Of a stretch of 25,610 nucleotides of DNA, positions 6,271-13,551 are shown piece after piece. The stretch lies in NCBI GenBank assembly GCA_934635385.1, contig CAKTZI010000047.1, positions 1 through 25,610 of the forward strand. The letters are read 5' to 3'. The notes below the pieces were generated by a model, which saw only the letters and a program-made list of their open reading frames with translations, was not told the DNA's origin and did no database searches. The translations under genes were made by a program, and so were the position numbers. The DNA comes from an uncultured Kiritimatiellota bacterium. GTDB lineage: Bacteria; Verrucomicrobiota; Kiritimatiellia; RFP12; UBA1067. Position 1 is the stretch's first letter; each line of letters begins with the position of its first letter.

Positions 6271-9200
6271 ATGAAAAGGCTGTCCGTGAAATTTGGCTTT
6301 CTCACGCGCGTCTGCGTCCTTGCGTGGGGAACGTCGGCGGGTGCCGCCGACTTCGCCGCCGCCCAGGCGGAAATCCGCCGGATGCCCGGCCTTGAACGCC
6401 ACTACACGTTCGAGGAAGGCAAATGGCATACGGTCGCCAACAAGGCCCCCGTCTTTCCGGGCGAGTGCTCGATGGACGGCGGGCCGCTCGGCTCGCTGTC
6501 CATCAAGTCGGCATCCGTCTACGGGATCGACTATGACGGCTACGACTTCGATCTGAAGGGAACGTCTCGCGTCCTGCAGCCGCACTGGACGGATGGGCGC
6601 ATTCCCGGCAAGTCTGCGCTGTCGCTCGGCTTGCGGCCCGACACGACCTACCGATCCGGCCTCACGGGCGACGAGTTCCAGAAGGGCTGGAGCTTCGTGC
6701 TGTGGACGAAGGTCGAGACGCGGACGGGCGAGGCCGACTGGGTGGGGCGGGCGCCGCTCCTGTCGCTCGGCGACGCCTGGAAGAGCGGGTTCTCGCTCGT
6801 CTCCTGGAAAGGCAAGGGCAAGGCGGCGTCCGTCGAGCTGCGGCTCGCGTTGCCTCTCCGAGAGGGAAACGCGAACGTGCTGGCCCTGCGGACGCCGGAC
6901 GTCGTCGCGTCGGGCTGGCGCTGTCTCGCGGCGACGTGGGACGGCGCGGCGGTGCGGCTTTACGTGGACGGGGTGCGGCGCGCCGAGACGAACGGCGTCG
7001 CGCAGTCGTTCGTCCCCGTGAAGTTCCCCTGCACGTGGAGCGGCAATTCGCCGTTCGACGAGTCGGTCATGCGGGCGGCGTGCTTCCGCCTTGGCGGCGT
7101 CAATCCGCAGGCCGTCGTCACGTTCGACGAGCTGGCCGTCTTCTCCCGTGCGCTGCGCGAAGACGAGCTGAAGACGTTTCTGAAGGTGCCGGCCGAGGTG
7201 CGGGCGCCCAAGCCGGACGGACGCGGCGTCCGGCTCGCGATTCCGCATGACTCGAACGGCTACTTCCGCATCGACGGGACAGTGCCCGCGACCTGCGACG
7301 CGACGGCGTGTCCCGACGTGCCGCAGGGCGCAAAGCTTCGCGTGACGGTCGAGACGCTCGCGGGGCTGCCCGTCTCGACGGCGGAGGCGCCGTTGGCGGA
7401 TGGCCGTGCGCAGGTGGACGTGAAGTTCCCCGCCTGCGGCGTCTACTATGTGGATCTCGCGCTCGCGGACGCGGACGGGCAGGTTCTCAAGACGCTGGGC
7501 GAGCCCTATCCCGTCGGCATCGTGCCGCCCGCGCCGAAGACGCTCGACTCGCCGTTCGCGTTGTGGGCGACGGAAGACGCCTTCCACTACGACATGAACG
7601 TGCGGCGCATTTTCCTGTGGTATCCGTGGAAGGCGGATGCCGACTGCACGATGACGATGGAGAAGTGGAAAGCCCTCGATCGCTTCAAGCGGTCGATCCG
7701 CCTGTTCCGCGAGAAGCAGAAGCTGGGCGACCAGCTGCGGCTCTTCATGTGCTTCACGCTGAAGACGGGGCCGAAGACGTCCTTCACGGAAGAGGAGAAG
7801 AAGGTCTTGCGCCACGGGTTCGAGCTTCAGGTCGCCGCCGCGAAGGAGGCGGACGTCAAGGATTTCGAGGTCACGAGCGAGGTCAACAAGCGCCTGTCGC
7901 CCGAAGGGTACGTCGAGCAGCTGAAGATTCTCGTGCCGATCGTCCGCCGTGAGATCCCGGACGCGAAGATCTATCCGCCGGGCGCGACGCCGGATCATGT
8001 CTCGTACATCGACCGTCTGCTGAAGCTCGGCGCGAACGAGCTCGTCGATGGCGTCTCGATTCACGCCTACAACGGAAGCCCGATCTGGAACTACCACTGG
8101 AAGTCGCTCGGCAAGAAGCTGCTTGACGTCTGCCGGGCGCACGCCGTCGGCGGCAAGGTGCTGCCGATCTACAACACCGAATCGGGCGTCTTCTGCCTGC
8201 CGCGCGTCAACGGCCGGCCCATGACGCGCGACATCGCCGCCCGGACGCGCATGCGGCGCATCGCGTCGCCGTCCGGCTATCAGGGCTGGTGCACGTCGAT
8301 GATCATCGTCCCTGAAGACGAGGCTGCCGCGCTCCAGTGCACGACGGCGATGATGGACTTCGCCACGGGCTTCGAGCTCTACTGCAAGTGCCAGCATGGG
8401 CTGCGCGGCTCCGTCCCCAGCTTGCAGGGCGTCGCGATGACGGCGCTTTCGGGACAGGTGCTCAACCACGCGAAGACGCATCCGCGCGTCTTGGAGCTGC
8501 CAACGCTGGAGGCCGCCGCGCTCGTCTTCGACCGTCCGTCCGAGCCGGAACGGCACGTCCTGGCCGCGTTCGCCGACACGCCGATGCGCCTGACGTTCCG
8601 CGTCCCGCCGCACGCGCGCTTCAAGACGATGGATCTCTACGGCAACTTCGGGCGGACGGCGGCAGACGGACACGGCGTCCTGACGCTCGACCTGAAGGCG
8701 ATGGCACCCGCCTACGTGTTCGGCGTACCGGGCGAAATCGCCGCCGTCTCGCCGATGAAGATGACGTTCCCGTCCGAACTGCCGGACGGCGGTTGCGCGA
8801 TGGGTGCGGTCGAGATCGAAAATCCCTTCACGTCGCCCCTGCGGGGCACGCTGTCCGTCCGCCCGATTCCCGGATGCGAGATTGCGCTGGAGGAGACGAC
8901 CGTCAATCTTGCGCCGGGCGAGAGGAGGCGTGTCGCCCTGCGGTTCGTCGGGAAGCGGCTGAAGCGCAAGCCCTATTCGCTGCGTGTCGATCTGGGGGAC
9001 ATCGCCTCGGCGGAAAGCGTGTTCGCGTCGAAGGGCGTCGTCACGGCGATTCCCGAAGCGGTGTCCGAGCTGCCGCTTGACGGCGATCCGGCGAAATGGC
9101 GGGCGTATCCGGCTGAGGTTGCGGACGACGCCGAATCCGTCTCCCTTGGCAAGCCCAACCCGGCCGAACCGTGGGTTCCGCAGTGGACGAATCCGAAGGA

Positions 9201-9714
9201 TCATTCCTTCTCCCTGCGCACGGCCTATGTGCGCGGCGAAGCCATCCGCTTTCTGCTGAATGTGACGGATGACAGGATCGTCACCGTACCCGCGTCGGAC
9301 AGCGGGCGTCCGTTCCTCTACGACTGCGTCGAGCTCTTCGTGGACACGCGCGGCGGACGCGAGCTGGGGCGGCCCGCCGCCACGGGCGCCGACCAGGTCG
9401 TCGTCGTGCCGACAGCGGGTGACCGCGCCGAGCCGTGCCGCATCTGGTATCCGAAAGGCGAGAACAGGCGGATTGACGTCTCCTGTGTCGGGCGGCGGAC
9501 GCCGGACGGCTATTTGATTGAAGGCGAAATCCGTCCGCGCGCGGGAAGCGCGCTCCGCGTGCAGCCGGGTTCGCCGCTCCGTCTGGACGTCCTCGTGGAC
9601 GACTGCGACGACGCGGCACGTCCGCGCAAGTCGGCGATGGCCCTCCACGGCACGGTCGACAACATGGCGCGCGTGGAAGACTGGGGAAGGTACGAGCTGG
9701 CGCCGCCGCAGTGA
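6271..9714 (+). CDS. Large secreted hydrolase: LamG-like, clan-A barrel, CBM9-like
   Basis: 1147 residues with a signal peptide ending near GTSAGA. Residues about 40-310 form a LamG/concanavalin-like domain (HYTFEEGKW, WRCLAATWDGAAVRLYVDG, FDELAVFSRALREDEL). A beta-sandwich follows to about 430. Residues about 430-800 look like a clan GH-A barrel. FEVTSEVN has E537 in the acid/base position, with Ser where Asn is usual, and IYNTESG has E637 as likely nucleophile. VDGVSIHAYNG is the strand between them. Residues about 930-1147 resemble a CBM9-like domain (LDGDPAKW, FLYDCVELFVDTRGG). No GH family can be named with confidence; GH39- or GH5-like is possible. It starts 13 bases after the beta-helix gene and ends the cluster, 9 bases before a 14-bp hairpin. 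Confidence 0.75.
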   Translation: MKRLSVKFGFLTRVCVLAWGTSAGAADFAAAQAEIRRMPGLERHYTFEEGKWHTVANKAPVFPGECSMDGGPLGSLSIKSASVYGIDYDGYDFDLKGTSRVLQPHWTDGRIPGKSALSLGLRPDTTYRSGLTGDEFQKGWSFVLWTKVETRTGEADWVGRAPLLSLGDAWKSGFSLVSWKGKGKAASVELRLALPLREGNANVLALRTPDVVASGWRCLAATWDGAAVRLYVDGVRRAETNGVAQSFVPVKFPCTWSGNSPFDESVMRAACFRLGGVNPQAVVTFDELAVFSRALREDELKTFLKVPAEVRAPKPDGRGVRLAIPHDSNGYFRIDGTVPATCDATACPDVPQGAKLRVTVETLAGLPVSTAEAPLADGRAQVDVKFPACGVYYVDLALADADGQVLKTLGEPYPVGIVPPAPKTLDSPFALWATEDAFHYDMNVRRIFLWYPWKADADCTMTMEKWKALDRFKRSIRLFREKQKLGDQLRLFMCFTLKTGPKTSFTEEEKKVLRHGFELQVAAAKEADVKDFEVTSEVNKRLSPEGYVEQLKILVPIVRREIPDAKIYPPGATPDHVSYIDRLLKLGANELVDGVSIHAYNGSPIWNYHWKSLGKKLLDVCRAHAVGGKVLPIYNTESGVFCLPRVNGRPMTRDIAARTRMRRIASPSGYQGWCTSMIIVPEDEAAALQCTTAMMDFATGFELYCKCQHGLRGSVPSLQGVAMTALSGQVLNHAKTHPRVLELPTLEAAALVFDRPSEPERHVLAAFADTPMRLTFRVPPHARFKTMDLYGNFGRTAADGHGVLTLDLKAMAPAYVFGVPGEIAAVSPMKMTFPSELPDGGCAMGAVEIENPFTSPLRGTLSVRPIPGCEIALEETTVNLAPGERRRVALRFVGKRLKRKPYSLRVDLGDIASAESVFASKGVVTAIPEAVSELPLDGDPAKWRAYPAEVADDAESVSLGKPNPAEPWVPQWTNPKDHSFSLRTAYVRGEAIRFLLNVTDDRIVTVPASDSGRPFLYDCVELFVDTRGGRELGRPAATGADQVVVVPTAGDRAEPCRIWYPKGENRRIDVSCVGRRTPDGYLIEGEIRPRAGSALRVQPGSPLRLDVLVDDCDDAARPRKSAMALHGTVDNMARVEDWGRYELAPPQ

Positions 9715-9723
9715 CGCGATTCA

Positions 9724-9759
9724 TGGGGACAGACCCCCGTTTGGTGGGGTCTGTCCCCA
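9724..9759. repeat. GGGGACAG-type palindrome after the first hydrolase cluster
   Basis: Perfect 14-bp stem (TGGGGACAGACCCC and its complement) with an 8-base loop. It is almost identical to 25131-25166. It lies 9 bases after the last stop codon of the cluster and could end transcription, but there is no T-run after it. I classify it as a REP-like dispersed repeat. Confidence 0.8.
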
Positions 9760-9930
9760 GAGTTGATGCTCGGAAATCTGCGAAAAAATGTCGTTTTGGC
9801 AATATATCGATAAAATGAGAAGTTTATGCGGAAAATTCTAAGTCGGATGGTTGGGCTGACGTGTTGGGGGCGTTGCGGTTTCTTGCGACCTATGGCGAGA
9901 ATTTCGTTGCGAAGATTTCGCCATCCGGGA
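9760..9930. other. AT-richer intergenic stretch
   Basis: No supported gene. It contains TTTTGGCAATATATCG near 9794, which resembles the TTTTTGGTAATATAACG promoter just ahead of the ATPase gene and may be a second promoter. Composition is clearly AT-richer than the hydrolase genes. Confidence 0.35.
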
Positions 9931-9960
9931 TTGACGGGGAGCGGCCGTTTTTGGTAATAT
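9931..9960 (+). promoter_or_regulatory. Sigma70-type promoter of the ATPase gene
   Basis: TTGACG (9931-9936), 18-base spacer, TAATAT (9955-9960) preceded by TGG as in extended -10 promoters. The start codon at 9967 falls where transcription should begin, so the mRNA may be leaderless or nearly so. Confidence 0.65.
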
Positions 9961-9966
9961 AACGCC

Positions 9967-11085
9967 ATGAAGCCGAAAAATCCTTTTGTCTTGGTTGGCT
10001 ATTCGGGCCCTGAATACTTCTGCGACCGCGAACGAGAGACGCAGAAGCTCGTCTCATGGCTGGAGAATGGCAGCAACGTGACGCTGATGGCGCCGCGTCG
10101 CTACGGTAAGACGGGTCTCATCCACAACGTCTTCCACCACTTGCCGAACGGATTTCGCAGTGTCTACCTCGACATCTACTCCACGAAATCGCTGGCGGAA
10201 TTCACGCGGGCGTTTGCCTCGGCGGTCGTGGGTGCGGTGGATTCTCCGCTGGAGAAGACCTTGTCGGTCGTCGCGAGATTCTTCAAGAGCTGCCGTCCGA
10301 CGGTCACGCCGCAGGAGGATGGCCTCCCGAAGTTCTCGTTTGACGTTGCGCCGTCGATGGCTGAAGCGACGCTGGGCGAGGCGTTTGCCTATTTGAAGGA
10401 CTGCGGCGGAAACCTGGTCGTCGCCATTGACGAGTTTCAGCAGATTCTCGACTATCCGGAGAAGGGGACGGAGGCTTTGCTGCGCGCCTATGTCCAGGAC
10501 GTGCCGCAGGTCCGGTTCGTGTTCGCAGCTTCGCAGCAGCACCTGATGGGGGAGATGTTCGCGACCGCGAAGCATCCGTTCTACAATTCGACGGACCTCA
10601 TGTCCCTGCCGGCCATCGATGTCGCGCGCTATGCGGCATTTGCCGAACGATTCTTCGTGGCGGACGGAAAGCCGTTTGACCGGGAGGCGTTTCGCGCGCT
10701 CTATGACCGTTTTGACGGCGTGACTTGGTATGTGCAGCGTGTCCTGAACGGGCTTTGGGTCGCCGGGGAGGGCTTGTCTCGCGCCGAGCAGGGCGAGGCG
10801 GTCATAGCGGATCTGGTCGCAGACCGTGTGCTCGTGTTCCGTGACCTGTACGAATCGCAGAACGAGGTCGCGCAGAAGCTCTTGCCGCAGATTGCCGCCG
10901 CGCGTGTGGTGGCCGAGCCGACCGCGCAGGCCTTTCTGTCCACCTGTGGACTCAGCGCCTCGTCCGTGCGCTCGGCGCTGTCGGATCTCTGTGCGCGCGA
11001 ACTCGTCTACAGGTCAGAGGCGGGCTACCTCGTCTATGAGCGTCTTTTCGGCGAATGGCTGCGTACACTGCCCTGTGCTCGATGA
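9967..11085 (+). CDS. AAA+ ATPase of the archaeal/SSO1545-like family
   Basis: 372 residues. The opening NPFVLVGYSGPEYFCDRE is typical of the ATPase_2 (SSO1545-like, STAND-related) family. The Walker A motif APRRYGKTG has K48, and the Walker B motif LVVAIDEFQQ has D155 and E156. A sensor-like segment VRFVFAASQQH follows. The C-terminal third (about 270-372) is helical with a winged-helix-like end (LSASSVRSALSDLCARELVYR). Members of this family are common beside mobile and toxin-like genes, and their cellular role is mostly unknown. The gene faces the DUF4143 ATPase convergently. Its DNA is less GC-rich than the flanking hydrolase genes. No ribosome-binding site precedes the ATG, in line with a leaderless message. 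Confidence 0.85.
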   Translation: MKPKNPFVLVGYSGPEYFCDRERETQKLVSWLENGSNVTLMAPRRYGKTGLIHNVFHHLPNGFRSVYLDIYSTKSLAEFTRAFASAVVGAVDSPLEKTLSVVARFFKSCRPTVTPQEDGLPKFSFDVAPSMAEATLGEAFAYLKDCGGNLVVAIDEFQQILDYPEKGTEALLRAYVQDVPQVRFVFAASQQHLMGEMFATAKHPFYNSTDLMSLPAIDVARYAAFAERFFVADGKPFDREAFRALYDRFDGVTWYVQRVLNGLWVAGEGLSRAEQGEAVIADLVADRVLVFRDLYESQNEVAQKLLPQIAAARVVAEPTAQAFLSTCGLSASSVRSALSDLCARELVYRSEAGYLVYERLFGEWLRTLPCAR

Positions 11086-11167
11086 ATAGGCCGAAGCGCT
11101 TCTTGAAGACGGTCTGCAGGTGGGCGATGGTCGACGACCAGAGCAGGACGAGGATGTTCTTCTTCAT
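11086..11167 (-). pseudogene. Possible stub of a gene downstream of the DUF4143 ATPase
   Basis: On the minus strand an ATG at 11167 overlaps the ATPase stop as ATGA, a usual arrangement for coupled genes. It reads MKKNILVLLWSSTIAHLQTV followed by FKKRFGLFIEH, which looks like a genuine protein start. The frame then runs antisense into the end of the convergent ATPase gene at 11085, so the rest is missing. I do not recognise the family and no ribosome-binding site is evident. Confidence 0.25.
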
Positions 11168-12522
11168 GGGCAGTCAGTCGCGGGATTGGCAGTCAGCAGG
11201 TGTGGCAGTTGGGCGCCAAAGGCATAGAGTGGAATGTCTTTGGTCGCACGTCCGTCCTTGTGCGGGGCGAGAGACGTGCGAATCGCATAAGGCGGAGCGA
11301 ACAGGTCGCGAAAGGTCTTGAGACTCTTGGCTTTGGTGTTGATGCCGGCCTTTGCTTCGATCGGAAAGACGGCAGCCTCGCCTTGGACGACGAATTCGAC
11401 TTCCGCATTGCCGGAATCGGATGTCCAGTAGTACGGCGTGAGATTCGTCGCGACGAGTTCCTGTAGGACGTATTGCTCGGTCAGCGATCCTCGGAAGTTC
11501 GTGAAAAGGGCGTTGCCGTCGAGCAGCGTCTGCGACGTGAGCCCCGCCATCGCGCCGAGAAGCCCGACGTCGTGCAGGTAGAGCTTGAATGCCGCGAAGT
11601 CCTGATACGAGAAAAGCGGCAGCCTTGGAGGTGACACGCGAAAAACCTGGCGGATCATGCCGGCGTCATGCAGCCACTGAAGGGCGGTCGCGTATTCGCG
11701 CGCCCGCGCACCGGACTTGAGCGCCGTGTAGATGAATTTCTTGTTTTCCTTGGCCAGTTGCGCGGGAATGTTGTGCCAAAGGAGTCGAATCTTTCCGAGC
11801 AGTTCAGGCGGCGCATGCTTGACGAAGTCCGCATCGTACGACAGGAGAATGTCCGACTGGATGCGTCGCACGGACGTGTAGTCGCCTGTCTCGGCGAATT
11901 CGGCGACGGCCTCTGGCATGCCGCCGACAAACAGGTACTTGCGCAACAGGGTTTCATACAGGCCGTGAAGGCCGTCAAGGATTGTCCAGTTCGCGTCTTC
12001 CAGAGGCTTTAGGCGGGCAGGGGTGTCGATGGCTTGGACGAATTCGCCGAAGGAAAGCGGATGGATGTCGAGGAAGCTGACTTTCCCGACGGGAAACGAA
12101 TTCCTGCGCGGGTTTTCCCTGTCGTCTGCTTTCCCCATGGAAAGTCCGAGCAGCGATCCGGCGACGAGAATGGCCAGGTCGGGCATTTCCTCGTTGAAGT
12201 ACTTGAGGCTGTTGAGCGCTTTGGGCGATTCCTGAATCTCGTCGATGATGAGCAGCGTCTTGCCGGGCGTGATGGTCTTTCCCGTGAAAGCCTGAATGAG
12301 GTCAATCAGCCCAGAGGGGTTTAGATCGGAGGCGTCAATCTGGCGTTGCAGCGATTCGTTCTTCTGAAGGTCGATTCGAACGGTGTCGTTGGGATAGTAG
12401 GCTTTTGAAAATTCGTTCATCAGCCATGTCTTGCCGACTTGTCGAGCCCCCATGAGAATGAGCGGCTTCCTTTTGGACGAATTCTTCCACTTTACGAGAG
12501 ATTCAAGCGATTTTCTGTACAT
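11164..12522 (-). CDS. DUF4143-type AAA ATPase (AAA_14 + DUF4143)
   Basis: 452 residues. The N-terminal AAA_14 domain has LILMGARQVGKTWL (Walker A, K31) and TLLIIDEIQES (Walker B, D94 and E95), followed by LAILVAGSLLGL. The middle contains KYLFVGGMPEAVAEF, the signature of this family. The C-terminal DUF4143 region has NAEVEFVV and IEAKAG, the spacing of a PD-(D/E)xK nuclease-like fold. Length is normal and the gene looks intact. Function is unknown in the family. It is driven by a well-formed promoter overlapped by tandem palindromic repeats, suggesting repression. It is convergent with the ATPase at 9967 and divergent from the DUF3990 operon. Confidence 0.9.
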   Translation of the reverse strand: MYRKSLESLVKWKNSSKRKPLILMGARQVGKTWLMNEFSKAYYPNDTVRIDLQKNESLQRQIDASDLNPSGLIDLIQAFTGKTITPGKTLLIIDEIQESPKALNSLKYFNEEMPDLAILVAGSLLGLSMGKADDRENPRRNSFPVGKVSFLDIHPLSFGEFVQAIDTPARLKPLEDANWTILDGLHGLYETLLRKYLFVGGMPEAVAEFAETGDYTSVRRIQSDILLSYDADFVKHAPPELLGKIRLLWHNIPAQLAKENKKFIYTALKSGARAREYATALQWLHDAGMIRQVFRVSPPRLPLFSYQDFAAFKLYLHDVGLLGAMAGLTSQTLLDGNALFTNFRGSLTEQYVLQELVATNLTPYYWTSDSGNAEVEFVVQGEAAVFPIEAKAGINTKAKSLKTFRDLFAPPYAIRTSLAPHKDGRATKDIPLYAFGAQLPHLLTANPATDCP

Positions 12523-12541
12523 AATGAGTGCCTCTGCGCGT

Positions 12542-12571
12542 ATTATAACAAATTCTAATCACATTATTCAA
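12542..12571 (-). promoter_or_regulatory. Promoter of the DUF4143 ATPase
   Basis: On the minus strand: TTGAAT (12571-12566), 18-base spacer, TATAAT (12547-12542), about 20 bases before the start codon. The -35 box lies inside the first of two palindromic repeats. Confidence 0.7.
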
Positions 12572-12620
12572 TCGGAAAATGTGATTGACGGTCACATTAT
12601 TCGATTGAAAAACGTGATTG
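12557..12620. promoter_or_regulatory. Two tandem palindromic operator-like repeats
   Basis: Two 31-base copies, 12557-12587 and 12590-12620, spaced 33 bases apart (about three helical turns). Each has AATCACATT-type and AATGTGATT-type arms flanking ATTCRAT. The first has 9-bp perfect arms; the second has one arm mismatch. The first overlaps the -35 of the ATPase promoter, as expected for a repressor site. Confidence 0.65.
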
Positions 12621-12624
12621 CTCA

Positions 12625-12643
12625 TGGGGACAGCCCCCCCCCC
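12625..12643. repeat. GGGGACAG half-repeat with 10-C tract
   Basis: TGGGGACAG followed by ten C residues, a half copy of the palindromes at 9724 and 25131. It sits exactly at the 5' border of a broken SDR gene. Confidence 0.55.
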
Positions 12644-12721
12644 GCCTCCTTCATCACCGGCACGAACCATGTCGTGGACGGCGGCCGCCTTCTCATGTAC
12701 CAGCCCTACCGTGCGCCGTGA
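12644..12721 (+). pseudogene. 3' remnant of a short-chain dehydrogenase/reductase gene
   Basis: The frame reads ASFITGTNHVVDGG then RLLMYQPYRAP and a stop. This matches the C-terminal end of SDR oxidoreductases, where 'A-S-F-I-T-G-x-x-x-x-V-D-G-G' is nearly invariant. Only about 25 of about 250 residues remain. The Rossmann fold and catalytic Tyr-Lys are gone, and the break coincides with the GGGGACAG/poly-C repeat. Confidence 0.6.
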
Positions 12722-12790
12722 TGCTGTTTTGTGTGGGCCATGAAGATGATGGTTGCTGAATACGATCGTGTGCGGTTCCAACATGAAAAT

Positions 12791-12800
12791 ATGGTATACT
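12791..12800 (+). promoter_or_regulatory. -10 element of the DUF3990 operon
   Basis: ATGGTATACT places an extended TGG-TATACT box at 12793-12800, 8 bases before the start codon, so transcription would begin almost at the ATG. No clear -35 box is seen. Confidence 0.5.
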
Positions 12801-12808
12801 ACTAACCG

Positions 12809-13312
12809 ATGTCAGTCATTACAGTTTATCACGGAAGCGATGTCGAGGTTCGGCATCCGGAGATCCGACGGTCAAATCGGGCTCTTGATTTCGGCTGTGG
12901 GTTTTACACGACCTTGAACCTCGAACAGGCGCGTTCGTTTGCTGACAAGGTTCGCGAGCGCAATCGTTCCCCTGAGGGTGTGGTCAGTGCCTATACCGTT
13001 GACCTGGAGAACCTTCGGCAGGAACTGTCCGTTCTGTCGTTCGAACGTCCGGACGAGTCTTGGCTGGATTTCGTCAGCGCCAACCGCATGGGCGAGCCGT
13101 TGACGCGTTCACACGATGCGGTCTATGGCCCTGTTGCGAACGATTCGGTTTTCAAGACGTTTATCGCCTATCAAAACGGAACGCTGACGAAGGAAGAGAC
13201 GATTGCCCGACTGCGAATTCGTCCGCTCTACAATCAATTGACGTTTGTGACGTCGCGTGCCTTGTCGTTCCTGAAGTTTGAGCGTTCTTTTCGCATCCAC
13301 GGAGGCCGATGA
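12809..13312 (+). CDS. DUF3990 protein, ADP-ribosyltransferase-like putative toxin
   Basis: 167 residues, a full-length DUF3990-type protein. VYHGSDVEV (H8), LDFGCGFYTTLNLEQA (Y33) and YNQLTFVTSRALSFLKF (Q143) fit the three conserved blocks of the family and read like the H-Y-[QED] triad of ADP-ribosyltransferases. WLDFVSANR and DAVYGPVANDSV are further family signatures. The family is uncharacterised to my knowledge; transfer of ADP-ribose to a cellular target is inferred from the triad. It is the first gene of three that overlap by 1-4 bases, the last being DUF3791, a usual partner. That organisation suggests a toxin-antitoxin module. No ribosome-binding site is seen, consistent with a near-leaderless transcript. 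Confidence 0.8.
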   Translation: MSVITVYHGSDVEVRHPEIRRSNRALDFGCGFYTTLNLEQARSFADKVRERNRSPEGVVSAYTVDLENLRQELSVLSFERPDESWLDFVSANRMGEPLTRSHDAVYGPVANDSVFKTFIAYQNGTLTKEETIARLRIRPLYNQLTFVTSRALSFLKFERSFRIHGGR

Positions 13313-13551
13313 TGGACGCACGGGAATTCAAGGCGACGCTTCAGATGCTGGTGCCAATGGTCGTCTCGGCGATTGGCCGGCGTTCGGGGCTTTCTGATGA
13401 TGAGGTCATTCCCCGTCTCTATGCGTCACGCCTCTATGCCGACTTGGAGCGAGAAGAAACGAAATTGTGGCATCTGAGTCCCTGCGCATTGGCCGACTTG
13501 TGGGATGAAGAGCAACGTACGGGCAGGATATCCTATCCGGAGGAGGCGTGA
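13312..13551 (+). CDS. Small protein of the DUF3990/DUF3791 operon
   Basis: 79 residues, probably helical. The C-terminal half (LYASRLYADL, ETKLWHLSP, LADLWDEEQRTGRISYPE) is its recognisable part and has a truncated homologue at 25187-25327. An ATG at 13309 overlaps the toxin stop, but GGAGG at 13301-13305 is only 3 bases from it and 6 bases from the ATG at 13312, so the second is the better start. Its stop overlaps the next start (TGATG). Position and size fit an antitoxin or accessory subunit. I cannot assign a named function. Confidence 0.7.
   Translation: MDAREFKATLQMLVPMVVSAIGRRSGLSDDEVIPRLYASRLYADLEREETKLWHLSPCALADLWDEEQRTGRISYPEEA

Noticed and set aside
9724..9759. Intrinsic terminator for the first cluster
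   Set aside because: The stem is perfect but no T-run follows, and near-identical copies occur elsewhere, so I list it as a dispersed repeat. It may still slow transcription.
9819..9962. Open frame reading ...FLATYGENFVAKISPSGIDG... before the ATPase gene
   Set aside because: It has no start codon, no ribosome-binding site and no family I recognise, and it overlaps the promoter. It could be a gene scar but cannot be supported.
12557..12620. CRISPR array
   Set aside because: There are only two diverged palindromic units with a 2-base gap, which is not enough for spacers. They fit operators better. No Cas genes or tRNA/rRNA genes were seen anywhere in the window.
12431..12721. A 96-codon forward frame across the ATPase promoter
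   Set aside because: Its first part is antisense to the ATPase gene and its middle is the operator repeats. Only the last 25 codons look like a protein (the SDR stub).
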